A stretch of 35,909 bases of DNA from Deltaproteobacteria bacterium (GCA_016845285.1 JAERSX010000320.1:1-35909), one strand, 5' to 3'; shown: positions 1 to 9,501, numbered from the stretch's first letter. The notes: generated by a model from the letters alone, not told the origin. Numbers and translations are program-made.

Positions 1-3000
1 CCCTCCGGCGTAGGACAAGCAGAGCAGGCGAAGGGTCGGGTCGACCTGGGGCGCCCGCTTGCGGGCTGCGGCGGCCCGGGGCTCGTCCAAGAAGCCAGCG
101 GCCTCCATGCGGCGGACGCCCTCCTGGATGGCGCCCACCAAGACGTCGACGTCGGCGTCGGAGTGAGCGGTTGACAGGAACATGGTCCGCCCCTCCCACA
201 CGTAGACACCCTGGTCGAGCAGGTGAGCGAAGAGCAGGTCCAGCTTGCGAGACATCTTGAAGCGGAAGAGCGAGCCCGCGTTGACCACCTCGATGGGCAC
301 GTCATTGTCGGCGAACCACCCATTCAGCCGGATGGCGAGGTCGTCGGTCTTGGCGTTCAGCGCCTCCTGCAGAGTGGGTCCGGCCTCCTTCATGTGGGTG
401 AGTGCGGCGTGTGCGGCAGCGAGAGTCACCGGGTTCTTGTTGAAGGTGCCCGCGAACCACACCGTGTCGGTCTGGGGCGTAGAGTCGTCGCCAAAGACCC
501 AAGAGCCACCGTCAATGCAGTCGAGCCAGCGGGCGTCGCCGGCCAGCAACCCGATGGGCATGCCACCACCCACGATCTTGCCGTAGGTGACGATGTCGGC
601 CTCGATGCCGTACCAGGCCTGCGCCCCGCCTTGAGCCAGACGGAAGCCCACCATGACCTCATCGAAGATGAGGGCCACGTCGGCATCACGGGTCCAGGCC
701 CGCAGCTGGTGCAGAAACTCGCGCGGCTGGAGATCTGGCCGCCGACTCTGGACCGGCTCGACGATGACAGCCGCCAGTTCGTGGGCGTGCGCCGCCAGTG
801 TACGCAGTGCCTGCTCGCTGCCGTATTCGAGCACCAACACATCGTCGTACATGCCTGGTGCGCATCCCTCGAGGCGGGGAATGGGAGCGAGCACGCCATC
901 GAAGGAGCCATGGTAGGCGCCGGCGAACATGGCCACTCTGGGCCGCCCCGTGGCGGCGCGTGCCACACGCAGGGCGTTCATGACGGCCTCGGAACCCGTG
1001 TTGCAGAAGGCCACACGGTCCACCTTGGTGAGCTCGCAGACGAGTGCAGCCACATCGTTTGCTGACTCGCCCTGCGGACCAATCTGGAGACCCCGACTGA
1101 TCTGCTCGGTGAGCGCCTCGGCGATGAAGGGAGGGGTGTGCCCGAAGAGGTGCACACCGAAGCCCATGGTGAAGTCGATGTACTCGTTGTCGTCGATGTC
1201 CCAGAAGCGGGAGCCCCGCGAGCGTGTGGCGACCACGGGGTAGCAGAGTTGCTTGAGTGACAACCACTCTCCACGAACCGTAGCCGGGAAGGCCGCTCGG
1301 AATCCCGCGGAGGAGCGCACATCGGCGAGGAAGCTGTGACCCTCGGCCTTGCGTTCCTTGGAGCTCGGGAGGCGTGCTGCGAGGCGATCGGCCAACACCT
1401 GGATGTGGGCCCGCTGCTGCTCGGTCCAGGCCGACGTGGAGGCCTCGACGGTCTCGGCACGGTGAGCCCCGGTGGTCTCGACCACGGGTGCGACCATGGC
1501 ACGGGTGGTCTCTCGGCTGGGGCCAGCCCGACCGGGAACCTGCTCAGCGAGATGACGTGCGAGGTCCACAGGACGGGGGAAGCGGTTGAGGATGTCGCTC
1601 AGGGCAACGCGCACACCAAACTCAACCTGGATGCGCTGCACCCCCTCCACCAGCATCAGCGAGTCCACACCGAGCTCGATGAATGGGGTCTCCATGGACA
1701 CTGCCGACGCATCATAGTGGAGCAGATCGGCGATGATCTCCCGCAACCGGGGACCCACTTCGCGGTCCCGACGTGCCGTCTTCACGATGGGTGCGGAGTT
1801 CTCCTCGGGAGTAGCGAGCTGGAAGAGCAGGGGCGCGGAAGCCGGTGCCTGAGGGACCTCGACCCAGTAGCTCCGCTCATGGAAGCGGTAGGGCGGAAGG
1901 CTCGGCAAGGTCTCCGAACCGCGACCCTGGACCCGCTCCCAGTCGACCGAAATGCCGTTGACGTGGAGCGAGACCAAGGATCGGAGAATCCGCTCCCCTG
2001 CCGCAGACCGAGGAGAGGTCGAGGGAAGACGCAGGACGCCCGGGTCCTTGACCACACGCTGGTGCATGGCGAGCAAGGTGCCGCGGGGGCCGAGCTCGAT
2101 ACAGGCTCGCACGCGCGCCTTCATGCGGCCCAGGGTCCCCATGGCATCGGCGAAACGCACTGGGCTCAGGAGCTGGTCGACCCAGTACTCGGGCCGGGCG
2201 ATCTCCTCGCCCACCAGCTCACCGGTCATGCTCGAGATCATGGGGATCTGCGGCGGCGAGAGCTGCACGCCCGACATGACAGCCCGAAGCGGAGCCCCAG
2301 CGGGGTCCATCAGCGGTGAGTGGAAGGCGTGGGAGACAGCCAGTGGCCGCACGCCGACACCGCTGGCACCGAGCAGCTCGGCGCCAACACGGATGGCCTC
2401 GGTGTCACCCGAGAGCACCACCTTGCCTGGCGTGTTCACGGCGCTGATCACGAGCTCACCGTCCACCTGGGCGATGAGCTCTTCGACCACCGCAGCCTCG
2501 GCCGCAACAGCCAGCATGGCCCCCGGGGGACAAGCCTGCATGAGACGTCCACGCTCCGTCGCCAGCCTCAGGCCGTCCTCGAAGCTGACCACACCGGCCG
2601 TCCAAGCCGCAGCGAGCTCACCCACGCTGTGGCCTACCACCACGTCGGGCTCGACCCCCCACGAGCGCCACAGGCGGGCCAGCGACACCTGGAAGGAGAA
2701 CAGCGCGGGTTGGACCCACTCGGTGTCGGTGGTGACATCGCCATCCTGGGCCAGCATGGGCTCTAGGAGGGGTCGATCCAGGTAGAGCGAGGCGATGGCA
2801 TCGGCCTCGTCCATGGACGCCCGGAAGACGGGCCAGGTGAGGTAGAGCTCACGGGCCACGCCACCGAGCGGCGTGCCCTGGCCGCTGAACAGCCACGCCA
2901 GCGCTGCACGGCCCTTGGCACTGCTGCCCTGCACCCCACGGAGCGAGCTGCCTTCGCTCAGGTAGGCCTCCAGCTCTCCCACGAGCTGCTCTCGGTCGGA

Positions 3001-6000
3001 CACGACCCAGCCGGCCCGGTGCTCGAGGCCGCCCCGAGACACGGTCGCCGCCGCACAAAACTCACGGATGTCGGAGGAGGACGAAGAAGAGCGGAGGCAG
3101 TCGAGAAAGCTGCTTGCCTGAGCCACCAGATCTTCGGGGTGGGGCGCGCTCAGTGCGAACACGGACAGGCCCTCGACGACACGCTGCGGCGCCTGTTCCT
3201 GCCGCGGCGCCTCCTCGAGGATGACGTGGGCATTGGTGCCAGACATGCCAAAGGAGCTGACGGCCGCCAGACGGGGGATGTCGCCCCGGCACCAGGGCTC
3301 GGGGGTCGTGGGCACCCGCACGGGAATTTCGTCCCAGCGAATGAGCGGGCTCGGCTTCTCGAGATGGAGGTGGGGCGGTATGACCTCGTGGCGTAGGCTC
3401 AGCGCCGCGCGCAACAACCCGGTCACTCCGGCAGCGGCCTCGAGATGCCCGAAGTTGGACTTTCCCGAGCCAACGAGTAGGGGCGCCTCAGCGGGTCGGT
3501 CCTTGCCGTAGGTGTCGACCAGGGCAGCCATCTCGATTGGGTCGCCCAGACGGGTGCCGGTGCCATGGGCTTCGACGTAGCCGATCTCGCTCGGCTGGAC
3601 GCCCGCTTGGGCCATGGCCTTCTCAATGACAGCGCGCTGTGCTGTGCCGTTGGGGGTGGTCAGCCCGAAGCTCTTGCCATCGTGGTTGATGGCCGAGCTG
3701 CGGATCACAGCCACCACATGATCGCCATCCCGGACCGCGTCGGCGTACCGCTTCAACACGACGAAGGAGCAACCCTCAGCGCGTCCGAACCCATCTGCCG
3801 AGGCGTCGAAGGCCTTGCAGCGACCGTCAGGGGAGAGAGCACCGATCGAGCTGAAGTACACCGAACCCGACGGCGACAGCATGAGGTTCACGCCACCGGC
3901 CATCGCCAGGTTGGTTTCGCCCGTGCGGAGCCCTTGACAGGCGAAGTGCAACGCCACCAGCGAGGACGAACACGACGTGTCCAGGGACACTGCGGGACCG
4001 TGGGTGCCCAGGACATGAGACAAGCGTCCGGCAGCGGTGCTGGCCGCGTTGCCGGTGCCCACGAAGGGATCACTCCACCACTGGGTACCTCGCTGAGCGT
4101 GGTGCTCGGTGTAGTCGCGGTTGGAGATGCCCAGGTAGATCCCAGTCTGGCTCCCGGTCAGCCCGCCTGATGTCTGTCCCGCGTTCTCCAGCGCCTGCCA
4201 GGCCACCTGGAGCACCAAGCGCTGCTGGGGATCCATGCTGCGGGCCTCAGCCGGCGAGACTCCGAAGAATCGGGCGTCGAACCCGTCGACACGGGGCAAG
4301 AAGCCGCCTTGTCGGGTGACCGACAGACCCGAGCCTACCGAGGGGTCGTAGAAGGCGTCTGCGTCCCAGCGGTCACTCGGGACCATCGAGACCGCGTCGA
4401 CACCCTCGATGAGAGCAGACCAGAGGGCACTGCCGTCGTCCACACCTGGCAAGCGACAGCCAAAGCCGATGATGGCGATGCTGTCCGCCAGTCGATCCGG
4501 CCGCTCGGAGACACCTTCGGCCGAGGACCCCGGCGAGCTCAACGTGGTTGCCCTGGGGCTCCGAAGCGACTCCACCTCGCGGAAGCGGGCCGGCTCATGT
4601 TCGGCATGGGCAGGAGCACCCACCTCCTCTTCGGTGAGCTCGGTCGCGAGATGATCCGCCATCTGGCGAATTGTGGGTTGATCAAACGGGAGGTTCAGGG
4701 GAACCGAACGACCCAATGCTGCCTCTAGATCATCGACGAGCAGGGTCACCTCGAGGGAATCCACGCCAAAGACGGCGATAGGGGCCTCCAAGTCGACCTC
4801 GTCGGCCCCGATACCCGCCACCTTGGCGAGACGCTGGGACAGCCAACCCTCGAGCACGACAGCCTTACCGTTCCGGGTCAGCGCCTCCAGGTCGAGGCGA
4901 CCATCTTCTACAGGCTCCTCGACCACGGCGGTGGGAGACGCAGCACGAGCACGAGACCATGCAGGAATGAAGTACTCTTCGAGAGTGCCGGTGTCGACGC
5001 CCTCACGAACCTTGTGGCGCTGGACCTTGCCACTCGAAGTCTTGGGAAGCTCACCCTTGGGCAAGATGACGACACCACCCAAGGCCAATTCGTGCGCAGA
5101 CATGACGCGGATGATGATCTGATCGACCATCGTCGCACGTTCATCATCGCCCAGAGCCGAGCGCGCCTCGACGGCCACCACGACACCTTGGGTCTCAGTA
5201 CTCACGGCCACCGTGCAGCCAGGACGCACAGCCAGACCCGACGTCTCTACCGAATGCTCGATGTCCTGAGGATAGTGGTTCTGCCCCCGGACGATGATGA
5301 GGTCCTTGATGCGTCCACTGATGAAGATCCGTCCATCACGGACGAAGCCGAGATCGCCCGTGCGCAGCATGGGCCCCTCGCCCTGCACCGGTGCCTCGAA
5401 GACCTCTGCAGTCAGTTCATCGCGATTCCAATATCCGGCGGCGAGGTTGGCACCGCCAAGACAGATCTCTCCCGTGGTGCCGTCGGGGACGGGCTTCAGC
5501 GTGTCGGGATCGGCAATCACCACTCTCTGTCCATCCGACGGAACACCACAGGACACCACGCCATCCACCGCCTGCCGGTGCCCCGGCTGGTCGTGTTCAC
5601 CGCTGATGTACAGCGTGCCTTCCGCCAAGCCGTAGCAAGGAAATGCAGCGCGCGGATTGAAGCCGCTAGGTGCGAACGCCTCCGCAAAGCGATCCAAAGT
5701 CGCGGCACGTACGGGCTCGGCCCCATTCAACGCCACCCGCCAGGTGCTGAGATCGAGAGCGGCTCGCGTCTCAGGCGTCGTCTTACGTACACACAGATCG
5801 TACGCGAAATTGGGGCCCCCGCTGATCGTCGCACGATATCTATGCACCGCCTGGACCCAACGGGCCGGCCGCTGCAGGAAGTCCAGCGGCGACATCAGGT
5901 ACATCGGAAAGCCCGCATACACAGGCTGAAGCAGCTTTCCCACGAGCCCCATGTCGTGGTAGAAGGGCAGCCAGGACACCCCCACGCTCTCTGGCCCGGC

Positions 6001-6642
6001 ACCGGTTCCCTGCTGGATCATGGCCTCGTTGGCCATGAGGTTGCCGTGTGTGACCATGACCCCCTTGGGCGTACTCGTGGAGCCTGAGGTGTACTGCAGA
6101 AACGCCAACTCCGTAGTGGCAGGCCGCCAGTCGACGTCGTCCTCTTCGTCTCCGGGGCCGACCTCGTCGGTGGCCAAGACCACCAGCTTCGCGAGCGACT
6201 GTGAATACTTGTAGAGCATCGGCATCATCGACGCAATCAGTGAGTTTGAGAGCACCAGCTTGGCCCCACAATCCTCCACGATCGACACGAGCCGAGGCAC
6301 AGTGCGCTCGAGGCGCATGAGGTCTGGTGGATAGGCCGGCACGGCGACGATGCCCGAATAGAGACAGGCCCAGAAGCCCACCACGTAGTCCACGCCCGGC
6401 GGGTAGAGCAGCAGGGCACGATCGCCCGGCTCGGCATTCTGGCGCAGAACCACTGCGAGGCCGCGAGCCAATGCGTCAAGGTCAGCGTAGGAGACACCAA
6501 GAGCGTCACCATCACCATGTTCCAGAAAACCGTAACAACGGCGATCGGGCTGAGTCGAAGCCCGCATGCGCAAGACCTCTGTCAACGTCGCCGCACTCAG
6601 CGGGTGAGAAGACCTGCGTACAGCCAGATTGGGTGCGAGCAC
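1..6642 (-). CDS. FAAL-ACP-KS-AT-ACP-aminotransferase-(TE) hybrid polyketide synthase, 3' truncated by window edge
   Basis: Over 2214 codons are open on the minus strand. Domain order: fatty acyl-AMP ligase (about residues 20-600, P-loop YTSGSTSTPKG), ACP (Ser629 in GVDSLE), ketosynthase (about 720-1150, Cys891 in DTSCSSS), acyltransferase (Ser1339 in GHSVGE; HAFH at 1438-1441 predicts malonyl-CoA), ACP (Ser1661 in GVDSLM), class III PLP aminotransferase (Lys2022 in TYGKIVGGG), and last LRLLCLSYAGG, typical of a thioesterase N-terminus. All these motifs share one frame. There is no KR, DH or ER. Predicted chemistry: a free fatty acid is adenylated, loaded on ACP1, extended once with malonyl-CoA, and the beta-keto group transaminated to a beta-amine. 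This resembles the front end of mycosubtilin or puwainaphycin synthases. I chose GTG at 6642 (GGGGG 6 nt upstream) because the first ATG (6567) cuts into the FAAL start; TTG at 6585 is an alternative. The thioesterase call rests on about 11 residues. Confidence 0.93.
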   Translation of the reverse strand, partial: MLAPNLAVRRSSHPLSAATLTEVLRMRASTQPDRRCYGFLEHGDGDALGVSYADLDALARGLAVVLRQNAEPGDRALLLYPPGVDYVVGFWACLYSGIVAVPAYPPDLMRLERTVPRLVSIVEDCGAKLVLSNSLIASMMPMLYKYSQSLAKLVVLATDEVGPGDEEDDVDWRPATTELAFLQYTSGSTSTPKGVMVTHGNLMANEAMIQQGTGAGPESVGVSWLPFYHDMGLVGKLLQPVYAGFPMYLMSPLDFLQRPARWVQAVHRYRATISGGPNFAYDLCVRKTTPETRAALDLSTWRVALNGAEPVRAATLDRFAEAFAPSGFNPRAAFPCYGLAEGTLYISGEHDQPGHRQAVDGVVSCGVPSDGQRVVIADPDTLKPVPDGTTGEICLGGANLAAGYWNRDELTAEVFEAPVQGEGPMLRTGDLGFVRDGRIFISGRIKDLIIVRGQNHYPQDIEHSVETSGLAVRPGCTVAVSTETQGVVVAVEARSALGDDERATMVDQIIIRVMSAHELALGGVVILPKGELPKTSSGKVQRHKVREGVDTGTLEEYFIPAWSRARAASPTAVVEEPVEDGRLDLEALTRNGKAVVLEGWLSQRLAKVAGIGADEVDLEAPIAVFGVDSLEVTLLVDDLEAALGRSVPLNLPFDQPTIRQMADHLATELTEEEVGAPAHAEHEPARFREVESLRSPRATTLSSPGSSAEGVSERPDRLADSIAIIGFGCRLPGVDDGSALWSALIEGVDAVSMVPSDRWDADAFYDPSVGSGLSVTRQGGFLPRVDGFDARFFGVSPAEARSMDPQQRLVLQVAWQALENAGQTSGGLTGSQTGIYLGISNRDYTEHHAQRGTQWWSDPFVGTGNAASTAAGRLSHVLGTHGPAVSLDTSCSSSLVALHFACQGLRTGETNLAMAGGVNLMLSPSGSVYFSSIGALSPDGRCKAFDASADGFGRAEGCSFVVLKRYADAVRDGDHVVAVIRSSAINHDGKSFGLTTPNGTAQRAVIEKAMAQAGVQPSEIGYVEAHGTGTRLGDPIEMAALVDTYGKDRPAEAPLLVGSGKSNFGHLEAAAGVTGLLRAALSLRHEVIPPHLHLEKPSPLIRWDEIPVRVPTTPEPWCRGDIPRLAAVSSFGMSGTNAHVILEEAPRQEQAPQRVVEGLSVFALSAPHPEDLVAQASSFLDCLRSSSSSSDIREFCAAATVSRGGLEHRAGWVVSDREQLVGELEAYLSEGSSLRGVQGSSAKGRAALAWLFSGQGTPLGGVARELYLTWPVFRASMDEADAIASLYLDRPLLEPMLAQDGDVTTDTEWVQPALFSFQVSLARLWRSWGVEPDVVVGHSVGELAAAWTAGVVSFEDGLRLATERGRLMQACPPGAMLAVAAEAAVVEELIAQVDGELVISAVNTPGKVVLSGDTEAIRVGAELLGASGVGVRPLAVSHAFHSPLMDPAGAPLRAVMSGVQLSPPQIPMISSMTGELVGEEIARPEYWVDQLLSPVRFADAMGTLGRMKARVRACIELGPRGTLLAMHQRVVKDPGVLRLPSTSPRSAAGERILRSLVSLHVNGISVDWERVQGRGSETLPSLPPYRFHERSYWVEVPQAPASAPLLFQLATPEENSAPIVKTARRDREVGPRLREIIADLLHYDASAVSMETPFIELGVDSLMLVEGVQRIQVEFGVRVALSDILNRFPRPVDLARHLAEQVPGRAGPSRETTRAMVAPVVETTGAHRAETVEASTSAWTEQQRAHIQVLADRLAARLPSSKERKAEGHSFLADVRSSAGFRAAFPATVRGEWLSLKQLCYPVVATRSRGSRFWDIDDNEYIDFTMGFGVHLFGHTPPFIAEALTEQISRGLQIGPQGESANDVAALVCELTKVDRVAFCNTGSEAVMNALRVARAATGRPRVAMFAGAYHGSFDGVLAPIPRLEGCAPGMYDDVLVLEYGSEQALRTLAAHAHELAAVIVEPVQSRRPDLQPREFLHQLRAWTRDADVALIFDEVMVGFRLAQGGAQAWYGIEADIVTYGKIVGGGMPIGLLAGDARWLDCIDGGSWVFGDDSTPQTDTVWFAGTFNKNPVTLAAAHAALTHMKEAGPTLQEALNAKTDDLAIRLNGWFADNDVPIEVVNAGSLFRFKMSRKLDLLFAHLLDQGVYVWEGRTMFLSTAHSDADVDVLVGAIQEGVRRMEAAGFLDEPRAAAARKRAPQVDPTLRLLCLSYAGG

Positions 6643-6678
6643 ACACCACCCCCGTGGGCAGATTGAGGATTCGGGATC

Positions 6679-6705
6679 ATTATCGTAAGCAGATCACAGT
6701 AGCAA
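6679..6705 (-). promoter_or_regulatory. Candidate sigma70-like promoter of the megasynthase
   Basis: Reading the minus strand, TTGCTA (6705-6700) is followed after 15 bp by GATAAT (6684-6679), which matches TATAAT at five of six bases. This would start transcription about 30 nt before the GTG start codon at 6642. The short spacer makes it tentative. Confidence 0.35.
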
Positions 6706-6878
6706 GCCTATCCACAGTGCCGTAACTGTAGAACGAACGGGCACATGCAGGTAGCTCGGACAGGCCATGCGCCGCATGGACGTCTCCCATATCATGGGCT
6801 TTCCCCTCCTCCACCGGCGTATCGTCCAGGAACTACAGACAGGCCTGGCCCACTTCACATCCACTGTGCACACCACAC

Positions 6879-6907
6879 TTGACCACACCCCCTCATCGTC
6901 ATAGTTT
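6879..6907 (+). promoter_or_regulatory. Candidate promoter of the hydroxylase-like gene
   Basis: TTGACC (6879-6884) is a five-of-six match to the -35 consensus. It is followed after 17 bp by TAGTTT (6902-6907), a weak -10. A start near 6914 would leave a leader of about 50 nt ending in the GGAGG at 6952-6956. Confidence 0.35.
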
Positions 6908-6965
6908 CGGAGCGCCACGGCACCGAGAACACACCACTCATGCTGCCCAACGGAGGACCTCTGCA

Positions 6966-7856
6966 ATGGCCCCTAGTGTCGTAACAGACTCAGCAATCGC
7001 GGGAACGCCACCGGTCTCTTACAGCCGGGACGCCATACCCAATGATCAACAGTTGCCAGCCTACACGCTCACCGGACTCCGGCGAGCCTTCTTCATGGCG
7101 ATCTACGTGACCGCCGTCGTCGTCTCTTTCGGCGGCATCGCATTCAGTCTCTTCGTCAACCCGCTGCTCGCCGTCTTCGGGGTCGTCACTGCTTACCTGG
7201 TCAACAACTACGCATTCTCGATCACGCACGTCCGGTACCACAGCAGCTTCATCGAGCTGCCCGAGTCGAAGATGGAGGTGCTGCTACACACCTCCTTCAT
7301 CCACCACTACCGGGACACCGAGGCCTACCACAAGACTTGGCTCGAGTCGCGAGTCAGCTACTTCGTCGATCCGAAGGATGGTATCTTCAGCTCGATCTTC
7401 CTGGCCATGGTGCCAGCAACGCTGATCATTTCGGCCTTCTTGTACACATACAGCCCTGTGCTCGGCGTCACCTACCTGTCCACCATCTGGGCAGCCCAGC
7501 TTCTCCAGGGCTCCATTCACGAGTGGTACCACTACCCCAAGCGGAGGCGGCTCGAATACTTCCACCCGGCGACCCACTACTTCTTCACCTTCCTTGAGAA
7601 GGTCCGCATCGCCGACGGAAAGCGTCACTCCTACCACCACCGCCACCAGCTCCACAACCTCCAGGACGTCGAGCTTTGGCTCGATCTCGCCATCCCCTGG
7701 GGAGACAAGCTTCCAACCTACCTCTGGAAGAAGGTGCTGAAGCTCTACCGGCCGGGCGAGATCCGCATGGTGCCGGCGATCAGCATCCTGATCTACTTCA
7801 CCTACGTCTTCCTGCACAGTCTGCTCACCTTCGGGTACATCCAGCTCTTCGCGTAG
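6966..7856 (+). CDS. Membrane fatty-acid-hydroxylase-like di-iron protein
   Basis: 296 residues, from ATG 6966 with GGAGG 9 nt upstream; an upstream in-frame ATG at 6879 lacks such a site. Hydrophobic segments lie at about 41-62, 64-85, 141-160, 164-182 and 272-294. Histidine clusters suited to a non-haem di-iron centre are H88xxxH92, H113-H114, H122, HEWYH 185-189, H200, H204 and HSYHH 221-225 followed by H227 and H230. This pattern fits the fatty acid hydroxylase/sterol desaturase superfamily, which uses O2 to hydroxylate or desaturate lipid chains in the membrane. Its divergent neighbour activates and extends a fatty acid, so it may tailor the substrate or product of that enzyme (inference). 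The substrate and the exact reaction cannot be read from the sequence. Confidence 0.72.
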   Translation: MAPSVVTDSAIAGTPPVSYSRDAIPNDQQLPAYTLTGLRRAFFMAIYVTAVVVSFGGIAFSLFVNPLLAVFGVVTAYLVNNYAFSITHVRYHSSFIELPESKMEVLLHTSFIHHYRDTEAYHKTWLESRVSYFVDPKDGIFSSIFLAMVPATLIISAFLYTYSPVLGVTYLSTIWAAQLLQGSIHEWYHYPKRRRLEYFHPATHYFFTFLEKVRIADGKRHSYHHRHQLHNLQDVELWLDLAIPWGDKLPTYLWKKVLKLYRPGEIRMVPAISILIYFTYVFLHSLLTFGYIQLFA

Positions 7857-7876
7857 TGCCGACAGGCCGTTCGCGT

Positions 7877-7909
7877 CCCCAGCTGACACCCCAGTGGTGC
7901 CCGCTGGGG
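7877..7909. terminator. Hairpin between convergent genes, candidate bidirectional terminator
   Basis: CCCCAGC (7877-7883) and GCTGGGG (7903-7909) pair perfectly. Inside, CACC (7887-7890) and GGTG (7896-7899) can stack as an inner stem. It lies between the stops of the hydroxylase-like gene (7856) and the convergent hydrolase gene (7943). There is no T-tract on either strand, as is common in high-GC genomes. Confidence 0.5.
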
Positions 7910-7942
7910 GCGTCGCCAATTGGGGAGAGAGAGGACCCCGCC

Positions 7943-9430
7943 TCAGCGGCAGCGATGGTCGGGGCCGTACGCGTCCCAGAACATGGCCGCGGTGCTCAGC
8001 GTCATGGCCTCCCGGGCATCCACCCCGGAAGGGAACGCAGCCGCGGCCATGTGGGGCGGAAGCAAGGGCATGTCGAGGTCGGGGCCCCCGGGCCAGTCGG
8101 CCGAGGCCAGTCCCGGCTCCAGGCACGACACGACCTGCTCCGGGGCGTTGTACCGGACCGGTAGCCCCCGCTCGTAGGCAGCCTCGTAGACCAGCCGAAC
8201 GTTGGCGCGGTGCGTCAGGGTGACGGCGTGAGGCACCTCGGTGTAGGCCAGGCCGAGGCGCCAGTCAGCCAGCTCGGCAGCCTCGCTCACAGACGCCAGC
8301 ATGTGGCGGGTGCTCCAGAAGGCCACGGTCGCCTCGGGATCCTCGACATGGGTGGGCCAGTCGTCCAGCGACAGCACACCGGCATCCATGGCTGCAGCCA
8401 GCACCTGGGGGGTGAACACGTGGCGCTCGGAGCCACCGGCTCGGGTGACCAGATCGCGGAGGGGGGGCAGGATGGCGTCCTCGTCCTCACCGATGACCCC
8501 GTCGCCGTCCACGTCGGGGTGGCCGTCGACGAGGTCCAGCTTCCCGGAGTGGTCGCGGTCCAGGTAGAGCACGCCCGGTGGCGCGCTGGTCGTGCTGACG
8601 CCAAAGACATCGTCCATGGACACCTCCTCGGTCCAGCGGATCGTGTCCAGCTCCATGGGGCAGTCGACCTCGTCGCATCCGGCCTCGTCGAGGGACCGGT
8701 TCCGGCCCTCGTCCCAGGGGATGCCGTTGTCGTCGTGGTCGGTCTCGGGATGCGGATCCATCCACAAGGCACCCGCGTCTGGCCCCACCATGGCCGGCAG
8801 GCTCGGCGGTTCGTAGGCCACCAGGCCCACGACGTGGGGGGCGAGGAGCTCTGCGTCACGGGCCAGCGCCCGCATCCCCACCATGCTCCCCGACGAGCGC
8901 GCCGCGATCACCACCTCGTCTCCGCAGACGGGCACGCCGCTCGACATGGGCAAGGAGGCCCCATCGACGCCCGTCCGCTCGCCCGCCGCGAAGAGCACGG
9001 CCTCTCGCACGGCGGTCACGCTGGCCTCACCGGCGTAGTCGAAGTCCCCGGAGGTGTGGTGGCCCGCGACGCCCATGCCCGGGGGAACCACGGTGACCTC
9101 CACCAGGCCGCCGCTCGCCGAGAGGTTGGGCACGAAGTCACGGGTCCAGCCCGCTGCAGGACTCAGGGCCGCAGGAAGCACCACCACGACGGGCGCCCCC
9201 TCGGTCCAGGCCGTCTCCCCGCTCGCAGGCCAGGCCACGATGACTGCGAGCTCGTCGAAGGCGTCGGTCTGGACCGACACCACCCGCCAGGCCATGCCAG
9301 CAGGGTCGACCGCCTGCGCCACCGCACCGCCGCCCCGACACGTTGGGGTCGGGGTGGTCGGTCCAGCTCCACCTGGAGAGGGCTGGCAAGACCACAGCAC
9401 AGCACACGCAGAGAGGCGAAGACACGACAT
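7943..9430 (-). CDS. Secreted alpha/beta-hydrolase-like protein with EF-hand-like calcium loops
   Basis: 495 residues; ATG at 9430 with AAGG 7 nt upstream. The N-terminus has a hydrophobic stretch ending LWSC, a loose lipobox, so it is probably exported and perhaps lipid-anchored. Residues 75-125 and 170-215 look like the first half of an alpha/beta hydrolase, with ARSSG as a possible nucleophile elbow (A-x-S-x-G). The middle holds two loops with EF-hand/dockerin spacing, DRDHSGKLDLVD and DVDGDGVIGEDE, and a third Asp-rich loop DHDDNGIPWDE, so calcium binding is likely. The C-terminal part has a plausible late His region (EVPHAVTLTH). I cannot name a substrate. The gene lies 100 bp downstream of the acidic lipoprotein gene on the same strand. 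Confidence 0.7.
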   Translation of the reverse strand: MSCLRLSACAVLWSCQPSPGGAGPTTPTPTCRGGGAVAQAVDPAGMAWRVVSVQTDAFDELAVIVAWPASGETAWTEGAPVVVVLPAALSPAAGWTRDFVPNLSASGGLVEVTVVPPGMGVAGHHTSGDFDYAGEASVTAVREAVLFAAGERTGVDGASLPMSSGVPVCGDEVVIAARSSGSMVGMRALARDAELLAPHVVGLVAYEPPSLPAMVGPDAGALWMDPHPETDHDDNGIPWDEGRNRSLDEAGCDEVDCPMELDTIRWTEEVSMDDVFGVSTTSAPPGVLYLDRDHSGKLDLVDGHPDVDGDGVIGEDEDAILPPLRDLVTRAGGSERHVFTPQVLAAAMDAGVLSLDDWPTHVEDPEATVAFWSTRHMLASVSEAAELADWRLGLAYTEVPHAVTLTHRANVRLVYEAAYERGLPVRYNAPEQVVSCLEPGLASADWPGGPDLDMPLLPPHMAAAAFPSGVDAREAMTLSTAAMFWDAYGPDHRCR

Positions 9431-9483
9431 GGTCGAACCTTGGCGGCGCCACCCGAATGGTCTCCCGAGATCTGCTGGTGCTG

Positions 9484-9501
9484 CGTGACGAGTAGGTCAC
9501 G
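9484..9501. terminator. Short hairpin between two minus-strand lipoprotein genes
   Basis: CGTGAC (9484-9489) and GTCACG (9496-9501) are a perfect 6-bp inverted repeat around a GAGTAG loop. It sits about 30 bp past the stop of the acidic lipoprotein gene and about 55 bp before the hydrolase start. It may attenuate read-through or be an operator; no T-tract follows. Confidence 0.3.

Larger units (their letters stand above)
6643..6965. promoter_or_regulatory. Divergent intergenic region between megasynthase and hydroxylase
   Basis: This 323-bp gap has no convincing gene and is visibly more AT-rich than the coding regions. It must carry the promoters of both divergent genes. ACAGT (6714-6718) and ACTGT (6725-6729) form a short inverted repeat just upstream of the megasynthase promoter, and a further ACAGT lies near 6696-6700. 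These could be regulator contacts, but the match is too short to name a family. Confidence 0.5.

Noticed and set aside
223..4170. Several plus-strand open frames of 100-330 codons opposite the megasynthase
   Set aside because: They are antisense to domains with all catalytic motifs in a single minus-strand frame.
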